Positions 60,212 through 64,000 of a stretch of 64,000 nt of DNA are shown one piece after another. The position numbers were made by a program, and so were the translations under genes. The notes beneath the pieces are model-generated. The model did no database searches, was not told where the DNA came from, and worked only from the letters and a program-made list of their open reading frames with translations. How positions within the stretch are numbered: the stretch's first letter is position 1; each line of letters begins with the position of its first letter. The stretch comes from Erythroxylum novogranatense (lineage: Eukaryota; Streptophyta; Magnoliopsida; Malpighiales; Erythroxylaceae), in assembly GCA_029891385.1 (NCBI GenBank), contig CM057231.1, positions 23,033,300 through 23,097,299 on the forward strand, in the 5' to 3' direction.

Positions 60212-61039
60212 AGCCAAAACGACATCCATATATGTGTTTCATTAAATGATGGTTAATTGACCATTTTGCCCTTACATTTACTTTATGTCATTCTCACTTG
60301 CGGGTCTGATTCGCACTATCAATTTGAAGGAATTTGTCAAAACTTCCTTCTAGAAATGTTCCTCTCACTCATACGAATCTAACGCCACTGACCGCGCTCA
60401 ATTCCGAGCACTACATCAAAAGTTATGTCTGTAAACAAAGGGAAAATCCATATTCTAACACATTTCTTATGTATGATTATTTCAGTCCCAAAATTCACAA
60501 TCTTAATCCCAGAATTGAAACTCAATGTCTTCATAACAATTGTATCCTTATGTCTCTAGTTTAATTCAAAACAAGAATCGTCTCATTTCGATTCCCAGAT
60601 CAAAAGTTATACTCAAATTACTCACAGTGTTCCCAATCCAAAATTACACCCCAATCCGAACTTAAATTCAAAATTAAAAGTCCTAAGGGCAAAATTGACA
60701 TTTCATGTCTTCATATGATTTGTAGCCCCTTGTCTTATCTTTATTTCACCTCAAGAATCGCTTCAATCGGATCTCTACAGATCCCGAATTTCACAAAACA
60801 CTGAATCATGCTCGAAAAATTTCCCGACTCATTTTGATTAAATTAATCACCATTAATTTAATCTCAAAAGTTCACAAATTTCTTATAAAATGAAATTCAT
60901 TGTCTTAGGAATCCAACGCAAAAGAATCAACTCAATCGGATGTCGGACGGAAAGATATAGGCAAAATAGTGAGCAAAGGTCGGATTGAAAACAAAGAAAT
61001 CAAGAAATTTAAGAAGCAAAGCAAGGCTTGGAAGGCGCT

Positions 61040-61205
61040 GACGCATAACTCATGAGGGCGAGCCTTGCCTCATGAGGCGAAGCGGCCTCGCTAGGCGAGG
61101 CGTCGCCTAGCGAGGTCAGAGCTCATGAGGGCGAGCCTTGCCTCGCGAGGCGAGAGCAGCCCACCTCGCTAGGCGAGGCGTCGCCTAGCGAGGCGCCGCA
61201 GCAAC
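61040..61205. repeat. GC island with perfect GGCG-loop hairpins (G4)
   Basis: Two identical hairpins have 13-bp perfect arms, CCTCGCTAGGCGA and TCGCCTAGCGAGG, with loop GGCG, at 61086-61115 and 61164-61193. They lie 78 bp apart in a GC-rich duplicated segment that also contains CTCATGAGGGCGAGCCTTGC. The surroundings are AT-rich. Confidence 0.95.
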
Positions 61206-62239
61206 ATCAAACTTTTTTTTTTCCCACTTATTATCAAAAACTTCCGAAATTCATAACTCTTAATCCCGAACTCCAATTTTGACAAACTTAGTCTCTATAG
61301 AAAGCTTGAGAGAAGCTCTAAATCTTCCAAGAAGAACATAAAACTCAATTCAACTCCTACGGGAGTCCATTTTCCGGTCAACAATACTATCCTCTATACA
61401 AACTTGTAAAAATCATAACTTAATATTCCGAGATCGAAAAATTGCATACTTTATATCGAAATAAAGATCAAAACAAATCCTTCAATTTTCATGAAGAACA
61501 TCAAAGCTCAATTAACCTCTAACTAGGTTAATTTCTCAGTCAAAGTTTCAACCATAATAAAAGTCAAACCCGATCAAACATAAACTTTGGTGATCATAAC
61601 TTTCACTCCCGATATCGAAAATTACAAACTTTATGTCCACAAAATCTCTTAACATAACCTACAAGTTTCCAGAAGACCATTTTATCAAATTTTGCCTAAA
61701 TCATAAGTCAACTCTCAAAGTCAAACATTCTCTCTCAAAAGTCAAACTTTCTAAATCCTTCAAATTTTCACACTTTTCTTTCTAATTTTGCTATATAACT
61801 TCATTTCAATCAACTCATCCACTTGATTATTCATATTACTAAATCAAATTGTCACTCGAGGTTCGGGGTCCAACACCAACCCGACATCGATGGTGATATC
61901 CGAGTCCGTGCCCATGAGGGTGTGTGCTACATCCCTCGGTCAAAACTCAAGATAAATTTCTTTTTTTAACACATACATACACATCACATGTTATGCGGAA
62001 AACAATTTATATAAACAATTCACTGGCCTCGAGGCCCTTTTCATAAACACAATTTATTTTAGTCGGTTAACCTTACAAACTGACCTCATCAGTAATATAA
62101 AAATTCAGAAAAATAAAAATACAATAATGCGACCTTAACCGATCCCGACCTCTCTCTACTTCAATAACCAACAGATGTCATATGCCCGTTGCCTAACGGG
62201 GTATTCTTCTGAGTCCTGAAAAATAATTGCAAATTTTGG

Positions 62240-62287
62240 GTGAGTTTTGCGAACTCAATGAGAAACCATCATCGATGGTTCACCCAA
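62240..62287 (-). other. Conserved LTR double hairpin (G5)
   Basis: GTGAGTTTTGCGAACTCAAT with stem GAGTT/AACTC, followed by AACCATCATCGATGGTTCAC, in which AACCATC pairs with GATGGTT. The second stem here is better paired than in G3. Confidence 0.65.
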
Positions 62288-62489
62288 CTCATGCATATAC
62301 ACAATACACATCATATCATATATATTAACACATTCATATAATCACAAGCATTCAATTTCACATTTATAAGGCGTTTCGCCTTTAACACAATTCATGTTCA
62401 ATTGTTTGTATATACAATGCACATGTGACACTTTTCATTTTCATTTCGTTGTTGTGGACTGCGCTTCAAATCGATGGCGGGCACATTAC

Positions 62490-62610
62490 GTTGAGCCAAT
62501 GGCTTTGAAACATTGGGCTTAAAGCCCTAATACATTGAGCCTGAGGCTCTGAATACGTTGGACCTGAGGTCCTGTGCGTTGAGCTTAAAGCTCTCATATA
62601 CGTTGGGCGT
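62490..62610. repeat. Short ACATTGGGC/GTTGAGC-type repeats
   Basis: About five units of 20-30 bp of the form CATTGAGCCTGAGGCTCTGA, alternating GGGCTTAAAGCCC, GAGCCTGAGGCTC, GACCTGAGGTC and GAGCTTAAAGCTC. Each core is itself a small palindrome with a changed arm. Confidence 0.7.
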
Positions 62611-63429
62611 GATATGCCCCGATCTGATGGTCGCTTGGTCACAACCGCCTTTATCTCGATCAAACCAATATGCATGAATGCATATGTTCCAATTTCCATT
62701 TACATATCATGCCATTTCCTATTCCTTGGACCTTTGGTCCGTATGTCAATCATATCATTTTAATTTATTGCATTGATGCATCATAATCATTTACACATAA
62801 TAGCACTTCAATATCACATTTCAATATTTCTACACCCACGGTCCAAACCAATCAAAATCCAAGTCAATCACATATCCATCTGTTATCTCCGCATGGCATT
62901 TATGCGTAAAATTAAACACATAAAGGCTGAGAAACCAACTAGGTTACTCACCTGTACTTACGAGCTAATATCTGGAAGTCTCAAGAACGCGGTGAGATCG
63001 ACGCCTAAATGTGCCTCTATAATAATCGGAAAATATAATCATTACCTCTTGTCCAATCGTAACTATTTAATAATGCATATGAAGCAATTTGCAGGTGCAC
63101 AATGCATGTTCATGATATTCCCGGCCCTAATCCTATTTTTTTCCCTCGAAAAATCCGCCTAAAATTTGAAACCTATTGCGCTTACGGTGCAGCAATTGGG
63201 ACCTCTATAGGTCCCCAATTAAACAAAAGCAGTGATTAAAGGCTCCGTTACAGGGGCCACGCCAATTCCGTCCAAAATTTCCAATTTCTCACAAAATGAA
63301 ATTAAAGGTTCTACTGAATCCGATGCCTCAAGAATCAGGTCGACGGACGCCGGACGGAAAAGAAATTGACAAAAGAAGCAAGAAATCCTAAAATACCAAT
63401 TAACAAATAAAATAATAAAATAAAATTAA

Positions 63430-63565
63430 AAAAGAACCAGCCTCGGCTGGGCAAGACGTCGCCTAGCGGGCTGACTCATCCGCCTCGTCGCTAGGCCGAG
63501 GCGTCGCCCTAGCGATGCCGAGCCCTCTAAGTTCGCCACTAGGGCGAGGCGTCGCCCTAGTGTCC
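63430..63565. repeat. GC island with GGCG-loop hairpins (G5)
   Basis: Hairpin 1 has arms TCGCTAGGCCGA (63488-63499) and TCGCCCTAGCGA (63504-63515), with one mismatch. Hairpin 2 has arms CACTAGGGCGA (63537-63547) and TCGCCCTAGTG (63552-63562) and is perfect. Both have loop GGCG, as in G4. Confidence 0.95.
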
Positions 63566-64000
63566 AGGCATGATTCATCTTCCCATTTCCCCTTTTTTCT
63601 GATTTCTAATCCAACTTCCAACATCAATAACTTATTGCACACAATTCAGAAAATTACCAACTATATCTCATTGGAAAGATCATGAAACCCTCTACAATTT
63701 TCAAGAAGACCATAAAAATCAATTTCACCCCTAAGGGTGTCAAATATCCCATCAAAGCTACTGTCTACTCAAAACCTCTCAACACAGTGCAGTAGAGTTC
63801 CTAACCAGTGCAGTATTTTGTAAATTCAATAACTTCTCATTTCCCAAGTCAACAATTACAGAATAAATATGCTCATCAAGATCACAATGTCATCTACAAC
63901 TTTCATGAACAGTCTAAATTCAAATTCAATAGCTAACTAGGTTAAACAATTGGTGAAGGCTACGCCTTGAAAGTACTCAAATTGACAAGGATTTTCAAAC

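Larger units (their letters stand above)
57509..61875 (-). mobile_element. G4 gypsy LTR (4,367 bp), no partner in window
   Basis: Starts TGTAACACCCCACTCCC and ends GGGGTCCAACA. It contains, from left: hairpin (58530), donor (59977), GA-rich leader, TATA-like box (60204), AT-rich block, GC island (61040-61205), poly-T block, end. No pol lies inside. The flanks AACTG and CCAAC do not match, so it is a solo LTR with a rearranged edge or half of a broken element. Its low CpG decay suggests it is younger than G0 and G3. Confidence 0.65.
61876..64000 (-). mobile_element. G5 gypsy LTR, runs off the right edge
   Basis: Begins in sequence matching about 30 bp inside the solo LTR start (AACCCGACATC, GGTGATATCCGAGTCC), so its very start is missing at the junction with G4. 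It carries the hairpin pair (62240), GCATTGAGC-like short repeats at 62480-62600, a GC island (63430-63565) and a following AT-rich block. No coding sequence is recognised. Confidence 0.65.

Noticed and set aside
59958..60242. A real 94-codon protein encoded in the G4 LTR leader
   Set aside because: Lys/Glu-rich content follows from the GA bias of the leader. The other LTRs do not show the same frame clearly, so it is mentioned only under the promoter module.
57509..61875. Calling G4 a clean solo LTR
   Set aside because: The 5-bp flanks (AACTG and CCAAC) do not match and the right neighbour starts inside another LTR, so only an LTR with a rearranged edge can be supported.
62773..63162. Plus-strand frame of 129 codons
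   Set aside because: It lies inside the G5 LTR against element orientation, with no recognisable domain. A similar chance frame is 7396-7722 in the G1 LTR.

Overview
This window is plant (angiosperm, probably dicot) intergenic heterochromatin built almost entirely of LTR retrotransposons. I see no intact host gene, no rRNA gene and no tRNA gene. The plant origin rests on the element types. There are Ty3/gypsy chromoviruses with 3-4 kb LTRs and a chromodomain after the integrase (Tekay/Del-like). There are Ty1/copia elements with initiator-tRNA-Met primer sites: one SIRE-like and two with BARE/Angela-like LTRs and leaders. There is also a TAA-flanked element with PIF/Harbinger-like ends. I cannot name the species.

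Layout. Every retrotransposon whose polarity can be read lies on the minus strand. G0 is the oldest and most decayed gypsy element. Its 3' LTR fills 1-1460, its pol remains are at 1461-1689, 5721-6051 and about 48390-49956, and its 5' LTR is at 49957-53350. A 4,021-bp solo LTR (1695-5715, duplication CTTCC) sits inside its integrase remnant. A younger gypsy block, G1, interrupts G0: LTR 6052-9310, pol and gag at 9311-11134, 19524-19636 and 41879-44624, and LTR 44836-46919. A partial copy, G2 (46920 to about 48380), shares that second LTR.

G1 pol is split twice. Copia A (11135-19523, duplication TAATT) is SIRE-like, lacks its integrase core and carries an extra ORF after pol. Copia B (19637-41878, duplication TAACC) holds two further insertions: D (25875-28860, duplication TAA), which contains exon-like pieces of an unrecognised gene, and copia C (30150-39733, duplication CCAAT). 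The nest is therefore four layers deep: G0, G1, B, then C or D. From 53373 to the right edge lie a decayed gypsy interior (G3, 53373-56801) with its LTR start (56802-57508), a 4.4-kb LTR (G4, 57509-61875), and the start of another large LTR (G5, 61876 onward).

Functionally the region consists of repeat remnants. Protease, integrase, RT, RNase H and gag domains are recognisable, but all are broken by stops, frameshifts or nested insertions. The main points of interest are: (1) cis-structures shared by different gypsy LTR families, namely a compensated hairpin, GGCG-loop hairpins in GC islands, and a TATA/GA-rich leader/splice-donor module; (2) a G1 LTR whose blocks appear rearranged; (3) recurrent CTG/CAG to CG differences between sister LTRs, which suggest that some frameshifts are assembly errors in CHG-methylated DNA; (4) gene-fragment capture in element D; and (5) the extra ORF of copia A.
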